NCBI GenBank assembly: GCA_023301405.1
Contig: JALZUX010000455.1
Span: 1 to 6,559 of the forward strand
Direction of reading: 5' to 3'
DNA: 6,559 bases
DNA from: Granulosicoccaceae bacterium
Lineage (GTDB): Bacteria > Pseudomonadota > Gammaproteobacteria > Granulosicoccales > Granulosicoccaceae
The notes beneath the pieces are model-generated. The model had not been told where the DNA came from, did not search any database, and saw only the letters and a list, made by a program, of their open reading frames with translations. Both the position numbers and the translations under genes were made by a program. Positions 5,736-6,559 of the stretch are shown in pieces (the first letter of the stretch is position 1; every line of letters starts with the position of its first letter).

Positions 5736-6559
5736 ATGCACAGTTCTCATCAAACTAACGCAGCCTGGCTGTTTTTAACGCCCGCCTTGCTGTTGCTTGC
5801 AGTGGTCGGTATTTTGCCGATTTGCTTTGTTATTTTCTATTCACTACACGATACCTTTGGCGGTAACGTATTTGTCTGGGTCGGTAGTGACTGGTTCATG
5901 CAGGTGTTGGGATCACCGGAATTCTATAAAGCACTTGCTCGCAGTCTGTTATTTTCTGCGTTGGTGCTGTGTGTGCAGATTCCTGTGGGAGTGATGGTGG
6001 CGTTGCGGATGCCCGCGGCAGGAGTTCTAGCCACGATTTATATTGTTCTACTGGCTATACCGATGCTTACTCCAACAATTGTCGTGGGTTATCTTTGGAA
6101 GGTGATGATCCAACCCGGTACGGGACTTCTGTACCAGTCATTTGCAAGCATAGGGTTTACGCTGGATATAAATAATCCTGTGTGGGCGTGGGCTGTGTTG
6201 CTGCTAATGGATACATGGCACTGGACCGGGCTTGTTGTACTATTGTGCTACGCACGACTAAGGGCTATTCCTGATACCTATTATCAAGCTGCCGCCATTG
6301 ACAGCGCTAGTGGTTGGGCGGTGTTCCGGTATATCCAGCTACCGCGATTAAAGTTAGTTCTGGCTATTGCGGTGTTATTACGATTTATGGATAGCTTTAC
6401 GTTGTACACAGAGCCCTATGTAATCACCCGTGGCGGACCGGGGGTCAGTACAACGTTTCTATCACATGAATTAGTGCAAACAGGTCTTATTCAATTTGAT
6501 CTTGGGCAGGCGGGAGCGATGGCAGTGATTTATTTTATGATAGTGATGTGTGTGTCTGC
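5736..6559 (+). CDS. ABC transporter permease, MalF/UgpA type (partial, 3' end outside window)
   Basis: Inner-membrane permease subunit of a binding-protein-dependent importer; 274 residues are visible of an expected 290 or so. Seen: a short cytoplasmic N-terminus; hydrophobic segments at about 11-36, 66-92, 98-120, 148-172 and 206-224, and a sixth starting near 260; the ATPase-contacting EAA loop YYQAAAIDSASG (182-193) followed by IQLP; then EPYVITRGGPG and FDLGQAGAMAVIYF, typical of sugar permeases. The blocks WHWTGLVVLLCYARLR and FRYIQLP with LLRFMDSFTLYTEPYV closely resemble what I remember of GlpP, the glycerol permease of the rhizobial GlpSTPQUV transporter, so a polyol or glycerol substrate is the first guess; sugar or glycerol-3-phosphate remain possible. 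In the EAA loop Gln184 replaces Glu and Ser190 the usual Gly. The ATG at 5736 has only a weak AAGAAG-type ribosome binding site. No partner subunits are visible in the window. Confidence 0.9.
   Translation, partial: MHSSHQTNAAWLFLTPALLLLAVVGILPICFVIFYSLHDTFGGNVFVWVGSDWFMQVLGSPEFYKALARSLLFSALVLCVQIPVGVMVALRMPAAGVLATIYIVLLAIPMLTPTIVVGYLWKVMIQPGTGLLYQSFASIGFTLDINNPVWAWAVLLLMDTWHWTGLVVLLCYARLRAIPDTYYQAAAIDSASGWAVFRYIQLPRLKLVLAIAVLLRFMDSFTLYTEPYVITRGGPGVSTTFLSHELVQTGLIQFDLGQAGAMAVIYFMIVMCVS

Noticed and set aside
5797..6175. Two plus-strand frames of 65 and 68 codons within the permease region.
   Set aside because: They are out of frame with the permease, whose translation from 5736 is continuous to the window edge and carries the transmembrane segments and EAA loop.

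Overview
The window is a slice of a bacterial chromosome of intermediate GC content. Gene families and codon style fit a proteobacterium, most likely a marine or environmental gammaproteobacterium, but no rRNA or other marker gene is present to fix this. I see no rRNA, tRNA, CRISPR array, complete insertion sequence or phage gene.

Layout: four complete genes lie on the minus strand. From the left they are a class I deoxyribodipyrimidine photolyase (6-1454, possibly starting further upstream at 1505 or 1532), a glutathione S-transferase family protein (1749-2393), a medium-chain (ACSM-type) acyl-CoA synthetase (2629-4263) and a dienelactone-hydrolase-family alpha/beta hydrolase (4750-5481). 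A fifth gene on the plus strand starts at 5736 and runs off the right edge. It is the first 274 residues of a binding-protein-dependent ABC permease of the MalF/UgpA type, and resembles what I recall of the glycerol permease GlpP. It is divergent from the hydrolase.

The gaps between the minus-strand genes are long (about 235, 235 and 486 bases, counted from the chosen starts), so each is probably its own transcription unit. The genes share broad themes (light-driven DNA repair, glutathione chemistry, activation of carboxylic acids, hydrolysis of small esters or lactones, carbohydrate or polyol uptake), but nothing shows that they form one pathway.

The most interesting non-coding stretch is the 254-base divergent region 5482-5735. 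It holds a terminator-like hairpin with a U-tract at 5571-5593, overlapped by the stop codon of a seven-codon ORF with a Shine-Dalgarno sequence, and a second GC-rich hairpin at 5651-5669 upstream of the permease. The 486-base gap 4264-4749 has no convincing gene, but has an inverted-repeat-rich block just after the hydrolase stop codon. I found no clearly new multi-gene system in the window.
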